A stretch of 64,000 bases of DNA from positions 62,001 to 126,000 of the forward strand of contig JAHIYE010000021.1 in assembly GCA_018815325.1 (NCBI GenBank), in the 5' to 3' direction. The position numbers were made by a program, and so were the translations under genes. This DNA is from Gammaproteobacteria bacterium (lineage in GTDB: Bacteria > Pseudomonadota > Gammaproteobacteria > Burkholderiales > Burkholderiaceae_C). The notes beneath the pieces were generated by a model, which was not told the origin of the DNA, searched no databases, and saw nothing but the letters and a program-made list of their open reading frames with translations. Below, one piece after another: positions 45,234 through 54,748 of this stretch; within the stretch, counting starts at the first letter, position 1; every line of letters begins with the position of its first letter.

Positions 45234-46109
45234 ATGATTTTTTCCTTCGATTTGCTATTCGAGGCGGTGCTCTTTGGGGTTCTGCTGGGCAGTTTTTATG
45301 CGGCGGTGAGTCTGGGGCTCTCTGTTTCATTCGGCTTACTGGATATCCCCCATGTGGCCCATCCGGCGCTATTGGTTCTGGGTTCGTACTGCACCTACCT
45401 GTTGGGCCTTTATGGGATTGATCCCATCGTTGCCGGTATTTTGCTGATGCCGCCCTTCTTTCTGCTCGGCATCCTGATCTATCGTTTTTATTATGAGGTC
45501 TTCGAGAAGCGTGGCAGTGATGCCGGCGTGCGTGGCCTCGCCTTCTTTTTCGGTTTTGCCTTCATCATCGAGGTCAGCTTGATACTGGTGTTTGGTGTGG
45601 ATCAGCGGAGCGCGGAGGCCAGCTACATAGGCAGCAGCTGGGAAATCGGTGACTATCGCATTCCTTACCGGCTTCTGGTGGCGTTTGTGGTGGCCATCAT
45701 CCTGACATCGAGCCTGACTCTCTATTTTTCGAAAACCTTCACGGGCCGGGCGATCAAGGCGGTGGGGCAGGACGAAGGCGCGTTGCGGCTGATGGGGGCG
45801 AATCCGGTGAAGATCAAGCAGCTGGCTTTCGGTATTGCAACAGCCGTGAGTGCGCTCGCTGGTGCGGTGCTGATCATCGTGGGCCCTGTAGAGCCGGCGC
45901 TGGATCGCATCTATATCGGGCGGACATTTTGCGTGGTTGTGCTGGCTGGCCTTGGCAGCATGAGTGGAACGTTGGCGGCCGGGCTGATTCTTGGCGTCAC
46001 AGAATCCATCGTATTGATGTTGTTTGGAACATCCTGGGCGCCCGCGGTGTCATTCGGCTTGTTGCTGTTGATGCTTGGGATTCGGCCACAAGGCCTGTTT
46101 GGCAGGTAA
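45234..46109 (+). CDS. Branched-chain-type ABC transporter permease (LivH family), second island
   Basis: Inner-membrane permease of 291 aa with about eight helices. Family markers are LGSFYAAVSLGLSVSFGLLDIPHVAHPA at the N-terminal block (given in parts: SLGLSVSFG, DIPHVAHPA), the loop AVGQDEGALRLMGAN and VVLAGLGSMSGTLA. The start codon lies directly behind the T-run of the terminator, so its translation depends on readthrough. It is 5 nt from the next permease gene and is its membrane partner. Confidence 0.86.
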   Translation: MIFSFDLLFEAVLFGVLLGSFYAAVSLGLSVSFGLLDIPHVAHPALLVLGSYCTYLLGLYGIDPIVAGILLMPPFFLLGILIYRFYYEVFEKRGSDAGVRGLAFFFGFAFIIEVSLILVFGVDQRSAEASYIGSSWEIGDYRIPYRLLVAFVVAIILTSSLTLYFSKTFTGRAIKAVGQDEGALRLMGANPVKIKQLAFGIATAVSALAGAVLIIVGPVEPALDRIYIGRTFCVVVLAGLGSMSGTLAAGLILGVTESIVLMLFGTSWAPAVSFGLLLLMLGIRPQGLFGR

Positions 46110-46114
46110 GCGCT

Positions 46115-47047
46115 ATGAAATATTGGATCATCTCTGTGGCGTTGCTCGCCAGCCTGCTCGGCGTAGCTTTATCGGGCGCCAACGAGTACCTGTTCTTTGC
46201 GGGATTTGTGGTGCTTCAATTTGTTGTGCTGGCGACGGCCTGGAACATTCTTGGAGGCTATGCCGGCTACGTGAATTTCGGTGTGCCGGCATTTGTTGCT
46301 GTCGGAGCGTATACGGCGCTGGTGCTTTTCAAATCAACAGGTGCTCCGCTGGTAGTGCAGATTCTGGGCGGCGCCATCATGGCCGGCTTGCTGGGTTTGC
46401 TGGTAGGTTTGCTGACGCTTCGCCTGCGTGGCATCTTTTTCTCCATTGCCACCATTGCCGTCATTTTCATTCTGGAAGCTGTGGTGATGAATTGGCGCTT
46501 TGTTGGCGGGGCTTCGGGTCTTCAACTGACCCGACCGAACGTGCCCTGGATTTTTGAGACCTACACCCGAATGCTGTTTTTCGTGATGGCTGTGATGGCT
46601 TTCATCGCGGTTTCGGTTGCGCGCTACATCCAGTCTTCGCATATAGGAAGAGGACTGCGCGCCCTGCGGGACTCGGAGGAGGCGGCAGAATGTTCAGGTG
46701 TGCCCACACTCAAGCTCAAACTGATTGCCTGCACGATCTCTGGCGCCTTGTTGGGGGCCGCCGGTGCGCCCATGCCCATGTACCTGAGCTTTATCGAGCC
46801 AGCATCGACCTTCAATCTGAGTTACGCGGTGTCTGCCCTGGCGATGGTGATTATTGGAGGCATTGGACACTGGGCAGGCCCCTTGATTGGCGCGATTCTG
46901 CTTGGCAGCATCCAGCAAATTGTCACCGTCACCATATCCAATGAACTGAATGTGATGGTGGTTGGCATCTTGCTGGTTTTGTTTGTGGTCATAGCCCCCG
47001 ACGGGGTTCTGGGATTGGTGAAAAAATGGAAACAATCCTCGAAGTAA
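46115..47047 (+). CDS. Branched-chain-type ABC transporter permease (LivM family), second island
   Basis: LivM-type permease of 310 aa. ATG 46115 gives an N-terminal helix (WIISVALLASLLGVAL) and the conserved block ATAWNILGGYAGYVNFG; the loop RALRDSEEAAECSGV and the block MVIIGGIGHWAGPL are also typical. The frame is open upstream within livH but that region is not family-like. It overlaps the ATPase gene by 22 nt. Confidence 0.86.
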   Translation: MKYWIISVALLASLLGVALSGANEYLFFAGFVVLQFVVLATAWNILGGYAGYVNFGVPAFVAVGAYTALVLFKSTGAPLVVQILGGAIMAGLLGLLVGLLTLRLRGIFFSIATIAVIFILEAVVMNWRFVGGASGLQLTRPNVPWIFETYTRMLFFVMAVMAFIAVSVARYIQSSHIGRGLRALRDSEEAAECSGVPTLKLKLIACTISGALLGAAGAPMPMYLSFIEPASTFNLSYAVSALAMVIIGGIGHWAGPLIGAILLGSIQQIVTVTISNELNVMVVGILLVLFVVIAPDGVLGLVKKWKQSSK

Positions 47048-47742
47048 AAGATGTCGTCAAGAACTTTGGCGGGTTCACGGCTCTCTCGGGGGTGAACCTT
47101 GCGGTGGCGCCGGGCGAGCGTCTGGGCCTCATCGGTCCGAACGGCTCTGGCAAGACGACCTTGATCAGCTGCATCTCGGGCGCGCTGGTTAACGACGGAG
47201 GATCGATCCGGTTTAACGGCGCAGAGGTGTCAAGACTGAAAGCCCATGAACGCACGCGACGTGGAATTGCACGAAGTTTCCAGATACCGCGGCCCTTCGC
47301 CAGCATGACCGTACTGGAAAACCTGCTGGTGCCTCTTGCCTATGTGTGCGACATCACGGGCTCCAAGGCGGATGCCGAGGCCATGGCGATTCTGGAGGGC
47401 ATGGGTCTGGCAGACAAGGCACGCACCGCATCCAGCCAGTTGTCGCAGGTCGAGTTACGAAAGATGGAACTGGCCCGAGCCATGGCGGCCAAGCCCAAGC
47501 TGCTTATTTCTGACGAGGCCATGGCAGGACTGGCCGGCGCAGAAGTGGATGAAGTACTGAAGATTTTGTTTGAACTGAATGCGATGGGGATTACGATCAT
47601 CATGATCGAGCACATCATGCAGGCGGTGATGTCCTTCTCCCAGCGCGTGGTGTGTCTGGATGCCGGTCAGATCATTTGTGAGGGAACCCCGGACGTCATT
47701 GTCACCAATCCGGAAGTACAGAGGGCATACCTTGGCGATTAA
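47026..47742 (+). CDS. ABC transporter ATP-binding protein (LivG family), second island
   Basis: ATPase of 238 aa with Walker A GPNGSGKTT, Walker B LLISDEAMAGL and H-loop MIEHIMQAV. The ABC signature is degenerate, LSQVELRKMELARAM instead of LSGGQ or LPYGxQ, a variant seen in some LivG proteins. Walker B carries Ala-Met in place of the common Pro-x after Asp-Glu. Overlaps both neighbours, so it is coupled in translation. Pairs with the LivF-like protein. Confidence 0.85.
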   Translation: METILEVKDVVKNFGGFTALSGVNLAVAPGERLGLIGPNGSGKTTLISCISGALVNDGGSIRFNGAEVSRLKAHERTRRGIARSFQIPRPFASMTVLENLLVPLAYVCDITGSKADAEAMAILEGMGLADKARTASSQLSQVELRKMELARAMAAKPKLLISDEAMAGLAGAEVDEVLKILFELNAMGITIIMIEHIMQAVMSFSQRVVCLDAGQIICEGTPDVIVTNPEVQRAYLGD

Positions 47743-48466
47743 GCTGGTCATCAAAGATATCAACGCAGGTTACGGTGCGGTACGTGCCTTGCACGGTGTC
47801 TCGCTTGAGATTAATCAGGGCAAAACCGTAGCGCTGCTTGGCACCAACGGGAATGGCAAAAGCACGCTCATGAAGTGTGTCATGGGCATGGTGAAACCCG
47901 ACAGTGGCAGCGTCCTGCTTGAGATGGATGGCGAAGTCCATGACCTCACGCAGATGTCTACCGAAAGCATCGTCAACCTGGGGGTCAGCATGGTGCCTGA
48001 AGGCCGGCGACTGTTTCCCAAACTCACGGTGGAGGAAAATTTGCTGCTTGGTGCCTACCGGCAGCAAGCCCGCGGGCAGATTGCGACCAACCTTGAGTTT
48101 TCTTATGAGGCTTTCCCTTTGTTGGTGGAGCGCCGCCGTCAGTTGGCGGGATCGATGTCCGGTGGGCAGCAGCAAATGCTGGCAATTGCCCGGGCCTTGA
48201 TGTCTTCGCCAAAGCTGCTGTTGGTGGACGAACCCTCGGTTGGACTCTCCCCCCTGCTTGTGTCACATACGATTACCAAGATCAAGGAGCTCAAGGAAAA
48301 GTATGACCTGACCGTGCTGATGGCGGAACAGAACTTTAACCAGGCTATCCGGATCGCGGACTATGGCTACATCATTGTCCATGGTGAGATTGTTTCCCAA
48401 GGCGATGTTGAATCACTCAAGAACAATGACATGGTGAAGAATTTTTACCTGGGTGTATCAGCCTGA
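47732..48466 (+). CDS. ABC transporter ATP-binding protein (LivF family), second island
   Basis: Second ATPase, 244 aa, with Walker A GTNGNGKST, signature MSGGQQQML, Walker B LLLVDEPSVGL and the LivF-style switch LMAEQNF. The likely start is a TTG at 47732, overlapping the LivG end by 11 nt with a weak GAGG ahead; no ATG fits the family N-terminus (LVIKDINAGYG). A longer frame from 47660 would run through the previous gene. It closes the transporter operon; the hydroxylase genes begin 80 nt later. Confidence 0.84.
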   Translation: MAIKLVIKDINAGYGAVRALHGVSLEINQGKTVALLGTNGNGKSTLMKCVMGMVKPDSGSVLLEMDGEVHDLTQMSTESIVNLGVSMVPEGRRLFPKLTVEENLLLGAYRQQARGQIATNLEFSYEAFPLLVERRRQLAGSMSGGQQQMLAIARALMSSPKLLLVDEPSVGLSPLLVSHTITKIKELKEKYDLTVLMAEQNFNQAIRIADYGYIIVHGEIVSQGDVESLKNNDMVKNFYLGVSA

Positions 48467-48546
48467 AGCATTCGCCATCGGGCAAGAGCCTAACCCCTGC
48501 AGAGAGCAGCCTGCAGGAGCCTTGATCGGGGCAATAGGAGAAGCAG

Positions 48547-49407
48547 ATGAAATCGCCAGATTTTGACTATGTCAGACCGGACTCGCTGGCCGAGGTGTTT
48601 GAGATGCTGAAAAACCATGATGGCCGCGCGCAGCTATTGGCTGGAGGCCAGAGTTTGATGGCGATCATGAACTTGCGCATGGCGGATCCGGAGCTCCTGA
48701 TTGACATCAATGGCTTACCCGGTATGCGGTCCATAGAGAAGCAGGGGGACAGGATTCGCATCGGTGCCCTGGTGACACACCGCGAGTTGCTGGAGTCCCC
48801 CGTTGTGGCTGAGTGTGTACCTTTGTTGTCGCAGGCGGTGCCTTATGTCGCACATGTGGCGATACGCAATAAAGGCACGATAGGCGGTAGTCTGGCATTG
48901 GCGGATCCGGCGGCTGAATACCCGGCGGTGGCCCAGGCGCTGGGTGCCACGATCATTGCGGCCAGTCCAGCCGGCGAGAGGCGAATCCAGGCGGCTGACT
49001 ATTTTCTGGGCTTTTACCAGACGGCGCTTCAGCCCGAGGAAGTGCTGCTTGCCGTGGAGTTTCCCGTGGCCGCCCCGGGGCAACATTTTGTTTTTTGCGA
49101 ACTGGCCAGACGTCATGGCGATTTCGCGATGGTGGGGCTGGCTGCTGCTATCACCCTGTCGGGGGCGAGTGTGCAGGCGGCCAGCTTTGCTTTTTGCGCC
49201 GTAGCGGGTTACCCCCAGCTCGCATCGACAGCCATGGCGGGCATGGTCGGGAAAAAACTGGATTCAGCGCAGATTCTTGCAGCGCAGGAGGCGCTGGAAA
49301 CCGATTTGACGCCAAACGGTGACTTGCAGGCCAATGCTGCTACCAAAATTCACTTGGCTCGTGTATTGCTCGGCAGAGCGCTGGAGCAAATGAGGGTACA
49401 GCCATGA
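48547..49407 (+). CDS. Molybdenum hydroxylase FAD-binding subunit (CoxM/CutM family)
   Basis: Medium subunit (286 aa) of a xanthine-oxidase-family hydroxylase; it moves electrons from the Fe-S subunit to an acceptor through FAD. The two FAD motifs are visible as LLAGGQSLMAIMNLRM near residue 30 and NKGTIGGSLALADPAAE near residue 110. ATG with AGGAG upstream. The order medium-small-large with 4-nt overlaps between each pair is typical of this enzyme class. Substrate not evident from this subunit. Confidence 0.9.
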   Translation: MKSPDFDYVRPDSLAEVFEMLKNHDGRAQLLAGGQSLMAIMNLRMADPELLIDINGLPGMRSIEKQGDRIRIGALVTHRELLESPVVAECVPLLSQAVPYVAHVAIRNKGTIGGSLALADPAAEYPAVAQALGATIIAASPAGERRIQAADYFLGFYQTALQPEEVLLAVEFPVAAPGQHFVFCELARRHGDFAMVGLAAAITLSGASVQAASFAFCAVAGYPQLASTAMAGMVGKKLDSAQILAAQEALETDLTPNGDLQANAATKIHLARVLLGRALEQMRVQP

Positions 49408-49916
49408 CAGAAAAACGAATGAATACAGGTCTGACGGTCAACGGGCAGCACGTGCAACGGGAGATTCCCGTGCGACAGCATCTGGTGGATTTTTTGCGTG
49501 AAGACCTTGGGCTTACCGGCTCCCATCTGGGTTGCGAATACGGCGTTTGCGGGGCATGCCAGGTCATGGTGGATGGTCAGCTGGTACGGGGTTGTTTGAC
49601 CCTGGCTGTGCAGATGGAGGGGAAAACGGTCGACACAGTGGAAGGACTGTCGGACCGGGGCGACCTGCAACGATTGCAACAAGCCTTTCTGGCGCACAAC
49701 GCCTTGCAATGCGGGTTTTGCACATCTGGCATGTTGTTGACAGCGCTGGACCTGGTGCAACGAAATCCGGGTGCCAGTCGCGATGAGATACGGGAACATA
49801 TTTCAGGAAACTACTGCCGTTGTACAGGTTACCAGGCCATTGTGGATGCCATCGAATCAGTGTTGCGACCAGCAAGCACAGAAGTCGACAAGCTTGTGAA
49901 GGGGGTGACGCCATGA
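49404..49916 (+). CDS. Molybdenum hydroxylase 2Fe-2S subunit (CoxS family)
   Basis: Small subunit of 170 aa with two [2Fe-2S] clusters. The plant-type ferredoxin half has CEYGVCGAC and a further Cys in VRGCL; the four-helix half has CGFCTSGM and CRCTGYQ. It passes electrons from the molybdenum cofactor to FAD. Overlaps both neighbours by 4 nt, so the three subunits should be made in equal amounts. Confidence 0.92.
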   Translation: MTEKRMNTGLTVNGQHVQREIPVRQHLVDFLREDLGLTGSHLGCEYGVCGACQVMVDGQLVRGCLTLAVQMEGKTVDTVEGLSDRGDLQRLQQAFLAHNALQCGFCTSGMLLTALDLVQRNPGASRDEIREHISGNYCRCTGYQAIVDAIESVLRPASTEVDKLVKGVTP

Positions 49917-52309
49917 ATGCCCGTCTTGAAATTCAGCTTCCAGGTGAAGAAACCAAAACCAAAGCGAAAAGCAGCCTGATTGGACAAAGCGTACCCCGTG
50001 CAGGTGCGAAGCGCTTGCTGCAAGGGCGAGGCGTCTATCTGGATGACATGCGTCTACCTCGGCTGGCACATGTGGTGTTTCTGCGCAGTCCACATGCCCA
50101 CGCATTGATCAAGCATCTGGACCTGAGCAAGGTGCAGCAGCAGCCTGGGGTTATTGCCGTCTTCAATGGTCAGGCCGTAGCGGAATTCTGCACACCCTGG
50201 GTCGGGGTGTTGGGGCACCTGAAAGGCATCAAATCTGCGCCCCAGCATGCCATTGCGATTGACCGTGTGTGTTGGCAGGGGGAGGCGGTGGCGGCCGTGG
50301 TGGCGGAAACAAGGCGCCAGGCTGAAGATGCGCTGGGTCATGCGGAAGTTGAATGGGAAGCGCTCCCGTCGGTGACTGACATGCATGCCTCATTGCGAGG
50401 AGATGTCGTGATCCACCCTGAATTGGGAGATAACATCTGCTTCAAGCGTGAATTGGTGACACCGGGGTTTGATGACGCGTTTGCCAGTGCGGACGTGGTG
50501 GTCGAAAAGACCTTCAACTTTGCGCGGCATACGGGGGTGACCAATGAGCCCCGCGCCATAGTGGCTGACTACAACCCGGCAGAACATGCCTTGACGGTCT
50601 ACCATGCGACCCAGGCGCCGCACATGATGCAGGATATTTTTTCGAAGCATCTGAATATCCCTGAATCCAATGTGCGCGTGATTTGCAAGGACGTGGGTGG
50701 CTCATTTGGCATCAAGGTGCACGTGTATGCCGACGAGATGGCGACGGCCGCGATTTCCGTCATGCTGCGTCGTCCGGTCAAGTTCATTGCAGATCGGGTC
50801 GAATCCTTCCTGAGTGACATTCATGCACGGGAACATACGGCCACGATACGGCTGGCATGTACCAAGGCCGGCGAAATTCTGGGGTTTGACCTGGATGACC
50901 TGACCGGCATTGGCCCCTATTCGGTCTATCCGAGAACCAGCGGGATTGAGGGCAATCAGGTTGTCAACCTGACAGGTGGCCCCTACAAACATCAGCAATA
51001 CCGTGCCAGGCTCAACGTTGTCTTCACGAACAAGAACAACACCTGTCAGTACCGTGGGGTAGGGCATCCGATCGCGGTGGCGCTGACAGAGGGTATCGTG
51101 GATGAGGCCGCACGCAAGATTGGCATGGACCCGGCAGAATTCCGCCGTCGCAACCTGATAGCGGATGATGCCTATCCGTATACATTCCCCTCGGGCTTGA
51201 AGTTCGAGAAACTGTCGCATCACCAGTGCCTCGACAAGCTGCTCGCAGTCATGGACTACAAGGGTTTGCGTGCTGAGCAGGAGAAACTCAGACAACAAGG
51301 GATTTACCGCGGCATCGGACTGGCCGCCATGATCGAGGTAACCAATCCCTCCCCTGCGTTCTACGGCGTGGGTGGCGCGCGAATCTCTGCACAGGACGGT
51401 GCCACCATCCGGCTGGATCCGGCCGGTATGCTCAATGTGCTTGTCAGCGTAACGGAGCAGGGGCAGGGAACGGAGGCTATCTTTGCGCAGATTGCCGCTG
51501 CGGTGGTCGGTGTCGGCGTGGATAAGGTGCGTGTCATCACGGGGGATACCGGCGTGACGCCCTATGGCGGTGGGACCTGGGCCTCACGTGGCGCGGGTAT
51601 TGGTGGCGAGGCCGTACTTCAGGCGGGCAAGGTGCTTCGCTCGAACATTCTGGACGTGGCGGCGGCGATTCTTCAGGTTGACAAGGTCACTCTGGACATC
51701 CAGGAAGGAGCCGTTATCAACAAAGTCACTGGTACGGTCGCCATGCCCTTGAGCGAGGTGGGGCGTGTCGCCTACTTCCGGCCGGACACCTTGCCAATGG
51801 ACTTTCAGTCAGAGCTCACAGTGACGCGTCATTACACACCGCGTGAGTATGGTTTTACGTTTACCAATGGCATTCAGGCCTCTTATGTCGAGGTGGACAC
51901 GGACACGGGCTTTGTAAAGCTGCTCAAGCATTGGTGCGTTGAAGACTGTGGCACGGTGATCAATCCTATGCTGGTCGATGAACAAATTCGCGGTGGCATT
52001 GTGCAGGGCATAGGCGGGGCGCTGTTTGAGGAGTGCATCTACAGCGATGATGGTCAGCTGCTGAATGGATCCATGGCTGAATATCTGGTCCCCATGGCCG
52101 CAGAGATGCCGGACATCGTGGTGGGTCATGTGGAGACGCCGACGAAAACGTCTGAGCTGGGTGCCAAAGGTGCGGGTGAAGCGGGCACGGCGGGTGCTCC
52201 AGGGGCCGTCATGAATGCCATCAATGACGCACTTGCCTCCTTGGGCGCGACGGTAGACACCCAGCCTATTACCCCACAAAGAGTGCTGCACGCTTTGGGC
52301 AAGGTCTAG
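49913..52309 (+). CDS. Molybdenum hydroxylase catalytic subunit (xanthine oxidase family)
   Basis: Large molybdopterin subunit of 798 aa from ATG 49913. It has the N-terminal SVPRAGAKRLLQGRG entry, the cofactor segments GGSFGIKVHVY and QYRGVGHP, and the catalytic Glu near residue 756 in GAKGAGEAGT. The CO dehydrogenase loop AYxCSFR is absent; QYRGVGHP lies in its place. So this is an aldehyde/azaheterocycle-type hydroxylase, not CO dehydrogenase. The family hydroxylates a carbon next to ring N or an aldehyde, using water. Context (FAD monooxygenase, ring-cleaving enzymes) favours an N-heteroaromatic substrate. Confidence 0.9.
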   Translation: MNARLEIQLPGEETKTKAKSSLIGQSVPRAGAKRLLQGRGVYLDDMRLPRLAHVVFLRSPHAHALIKHLDLSKVQQQPGVIAVFNGQAVAEFCTPWVGVLGHLKGIKSAPQHAIAIDRVCWQGEAVAAVVAETRRQAEDALGHAEVEWEALPSVTDMHASLRGDVVIHPELGDNICFKRELVTPGFDDAFASADVVVEKTFNFARHTGVTNEPRAIVADYNPAEHALTVYHATQAPHMMQDIFSKHLNIPESNVRVICKDVGGSFGIKVHVYADEMATAAISVMLRRPVKFIADRVESFLSDIHAREHTATIRLACTKAGEILGFDLDDLTGIGPYSVYPRTSGIEGNQVVNLTGGPYKHQQYRARLNVVFTNKNNTCQYRGVGHPIAVALTEGIVDEAARKIGMDPAEFRRRNLIADDAYPYTFPSGLKFEKLSHHQCLDKLLAVMDYKGLRAEQEKLRQQGIYRGIGLAAMIEVTNPSPAFYGVGGARISAQDGATIRLDPAGMLNVLVSVTEQGQGTEAIFAQIAAAVVGVGVDKVRVITGDTGVTPYGGGTWASRGAGIGGEAVLQAGKVLRSNILDVAAAILQVDKVTLDIQEGAVINKVTGTVAMPLSEVGRVAYFRPDTLPMDFQSELTVTRHYTPREYGFTFTNGIQASYVEVDTDTGFVKLLKHWCVEDCGTVINPMLVDEQIRGGIVQGIGGALFEECIYSDDGQLLNGSMAEYLVPMAAEMPDIVVGHVETPTKTSELGAKGAGEAGTAGAPGAVMNAINDALASLGATVDTQPITPQRVLHALGKV

Positions 52310-52353
52310 TGTGGACGGACGGAGCCATTGCAGCCCGCAATTGGCCCACCTGT

Positions 52354-53580
52354 TCAGTGTGCCCGCACCAAGTGTGCAACGCCCTCGAGTTCGACCGCGG
52401 TATCACGAATCAGGTTGTCGGGTTGGGCGTAATGCTCGACCCAGGATGTGAAGCCGGCCTGGTAAGGCTGAATCACGGCACCGAGGCGCCTGGCCTGATC
52501 CACGGCAAACTGACCCACGGGCACCCTGAGAGCAGAGAAGCGAGCCAGTGCCGCAAGCACGTCGTCTTCTGTGCCGTCGAATGCCTGGGTCAAGGCCAGT
52601 GCATCGCCTGCCGCCTTGGTGACGCCTTGCCCCACGTGGGGGCGTGCGACAAAGGCAGCGTCTCCGATCAGGGCGGCGCGTCCCTTGTGCATGCTTGTTG
52701 TGGTGCTGTCGACGATCACCTGCAGAATCAGTTCTGGTGAAGAGGCAAGAACTTCGGCCCAGGCAGGATGCAGAAGAATCGAAGCATCAGACCTGGCTTG
52801 TTGGATGAACTCACTGCGTATGAGATGAGGTGCGATGCCGTCAGCATGCAGCTGTCCCTGTATATCAGTGAGCATGTCGTTGAGTTGAGTGGCGGAGGTC
52901 TTGCGGTACCACACGACATTGATGAGAACGCGCTCAGCATCATCTGCGCCCAGAATCGGATAGCCGAGAATCTGCTCGCCAGGGGCTTGTGAAAATGCGA
53001 AGGCATTGCCGAGCAGGGCCTGGGTTTCAGGGCTCAGTGTGCCGCGATCAACCAAGGCGCGCCACGCTACATAGCCGGCATACTCTATCGGAGGTGCATC
53101 AAACACCTGCTTGCGAATAATCGAGCGCACGCCGTCAGCTGCGACGAGCAACTCCGCTTCCAATGACTCTCCGCTTGCCAGGGTGACGCGGGCCAGTTCG
53201 TTGGCACTGCCCGGATCTATGGTCACTACATTGGACTGTAACCTGTAGCGCTCGGGCGGCAAGGCGTCTAGCAGAATGCGCAGAAGACGAGACCATGCGG
53301 TCAGGATCTGAGGCAACTTGCAACTGGCCAGTAGCTTGCCTTCACGGTCGAAAGCGATGCGTTCATCCAGGGCGTAGCCCAACTCATGTGCGTAGCGTGC
53401 CCCGGCCATTTCAAGCAGCTTGCGTAGCCCATCGTTGGTGACGATGCCGGTACCTCGGCTGGTCAGCGGGCTGGCCGCTTTTTCAAGCACGGTCACTTCC
53501 CAGCCTGCACGGTGCAGCAGATTGGCGGCGAACAGGCCGCCCATGGAGCCGCCAACAATGAGTGCACGTTTGGAAGACAT
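52354..53580 (-). CDS. FAD-dependent aromatic monooxygenase, 2,6-dihydroxypyridine 3-monooxygenase-like
   Basis: Single-component class A flavoprotein hydroxylase of 408 aa. It has the dinucleotide motif IVGGSMGGLFAANLL, the DG region LLVAADGVRS and the FAD motif ALIGDAAFVARPHVGQG. Several segments (LTSRGTGIV near residue 40, EYAGYVAWRAL near 165, GDAAFVARPH) resemble 2,6-dihydroxypyridine 3-monooxygenase of nicotine breakdown more than salicylate hydroxylase. It probably adds a hydroxyl to an already hydroxylated ring. It lies convergent to the molybdenum hydroxylase and divergent from the TetR gene with a 44-nt gap, so TetR may control it. Exact substrate unknown. Confidence 0.8.
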   Translation of the reverse strand: MSSKRALIVGGSMGGLFAANLLHRAGWEVTVLEKAASPLTSRGTGIVTNDGLRKLLEMAGARYAHELGYALDERIAFDREGKLLASCKLPQILTAWSRLLRILLDALPPERYRLQSNVVTIDPGSANELARVTLASGESLEAELLVAADGVRSIIRKQVFDAPPIEYAGYVAWRALVDRGTLSPETQALLGNAFAFSQAPGEQILGYPILGADDAERVLINVVWYRKTSATQLNDMLTDIQGQLHADGIAPHLIRSEFIQQARSDASILLHPAWAEVLASSPELILQVIVDSTTTSMHKGRAALIGDAAFVARPHVGQGVTKAAGDALALTQAFDGTEDDVLAALARFSALRVPVGQFAVDQARRLGAVIQPYQAGFTSWVEHYAQPDNLIRDTAVELEGVAHLVRAH

Positions 53581-53624
53581 GGCTTGCTCTAGAATGAAGC
53601 TACTTCAATGACAGGACTAGACCA

Positions 53625-54320
53625 GTGGGTGTGCGCCTTGATCCCGCCGTCCGTCGAAAGCAGATTCTCGACGCAGCCATCTCTTACTTTACGGAAGCCG
53701 GTTTTGGCGTCCAGACCCGGGAGTTGGCCCGCCGGATTGGCATATCGCAGCCGCTTCTGTACCGGTACTTTCCTTCCAAAAACGATCTTATCAATGCGGT
53801 TTTCGATGCGGTTTTCCTGAGCCAATGGAATGAGAACTGGATTACCCAACTGCACGATCGATCGATTCCGTTGCGGGACCGGCTGTTGAGGTTCTATGCG
53901 CAGTACGCTCAGGCCACCTACACGCCGGAATGGATCCGGATCTACATGTATGCAGGCCTGGCGGGGCTGGACTTCAACAGGAAATACTTGGGACTGGTGC
54001 GCACGCGACTGCTGACGGCCATGTGTCTTGAGTTTCGCCTTGAGTTTGCAAGTCCACAGCAATGTGAGCATGTCCCGGAGGTGTCGGCCCGGGAAATCGA
54101 GCTGGTCTGGACGCTTCATGGCAGCATGTTTTACGCGGCGGTGCGTGAAAACATTTTCAACATGAAAACACCCATCACGCATGACTGCCGTGCTCAGGAC
54201 GCGATTGATATTTTTCTGGCTGGTGCATGTTCCACCTACCCACGGGTACTGGAGCAAGTATGGGCAGACAGAAAATTGCCCCGTGAGAAGAGTAAAGGGG
54301 GCGCTTCTGCGAGCTCGTAG
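53625..54320 (+). CDS. TetR/AcrR family transcriptional regulator
   Basis: A 231-aa TetR-type regulator. The N-terminal HTH is clear (RRKQILDAAISYFTEAGF, TRELARRIGISQPLLYRYF). The C-terminal ligand-binding part is divergent, as usual. The start is GTG at 53625 (another GTG two codons later is possible). It is divergent from the FAD monooxygenase, and its 3' end overlaps the convergent flavin-reductase gene by 85 nt. It is the only regulator seen in the second island and probably senses the pathway substrate or an intermediate. Confidence 0.9.
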   Translation: MGVRLDPAVRRKQILDAAISYFTEAGFGVQTRELARRIGISQPLLYRYFPSKNDLINAVFDAVFLSQWNENWITQLHDRSIPLRDRLLRFYAQYAQATYTPEWIRIYMYAGLAGLDFNRKYLGLVRTRLLTAMCLEFRLEFASPQQCEHVPEVSAREIELVWTLHGSMFYAAVRENIFNMKTPITHDCRAQDAIDIFLAGACSTYPRVLEQVWADRKLPREKSKGGASASS

Positions 54321-54748
54321 TGCAGTACTTTGGCGAGGATCATGTCATGGTCTCCGCCAGACATGACCTGGTCGGTTTGGCAATACAGGCGTGCAGTGCA
54401 ACCATTGATCAGGGGCGCCGGGAACCCGTCCGGGATCTGATAATCCACACCCAGGAATTTGTCAGCCTGCGGGGTCGCAAACTGCCGCGCCAACGCCATC
54501 TGGTTGTCCGCCAGGATATGAATGACATGCGATTGCCCCTCTCCAAACAGCTCTCTGCTGGGGGAGCTTTTGGCAATGGACCACAACACCAGTGCAGGGC
54601 TCAGAGAAATCGAGCAGAAACTGTTGACGGTCAGCCCGACGGGCCGATGATCCCGTTCCTCCAGTGTTGTGATGACGGTCACGCCCGTGGCGAAAGAGCC
54701 CAGGACATTACGCAAAGCGCTATGCTCTTGCGGTATGGGGTGTGCCAT
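54236..54748 (-). CDS. Flavin reductase family protein
   Basis: A 170-aa flavin reductase of the HpaC/RutF type, expected to supply reduced FMN or FAD to a two-component monooxygenase. Motifs are LGSFATGVTVITT near residue 17, PVGLTVNSFCSISLSP and a C-terminal HDMILAKVL (the GDHxI metal/flavin-site region). The obvious partner is the luciferase-like monooxygenase encoded 1.9 kb away on the plus strand. The ATG overlaps the upstream dehydrogenase stop (TGATG). The last 85 nt run antisense to the end of the TetR gene. Confidence 0.9.
   Translation of the reverse strand: MAHPIPQEHSALRNVLGSFATGVTVITTLEERDHRPVGLTVNSFCSISLSPALVLWSIAKSSPSRELFGEGQSHVIHILADNQMALARQFATPQADKFLGVDYQIPDGFPAPLINGCTARLYCQTDQVMSGGDHDMILAKVLHYELAEAPPLLFSRGNFLSAHTCSSTRG

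Noticed and set aside
48547-52309. Aerobic carbon monoxide dehydrogenase (coxMSL)
   Set aside because: Gene order fits, but the large subunit lacks the AYxCSFR active-site loop and no coxD/coxE-like genes follow; another Mo hydroxylase is more likely.
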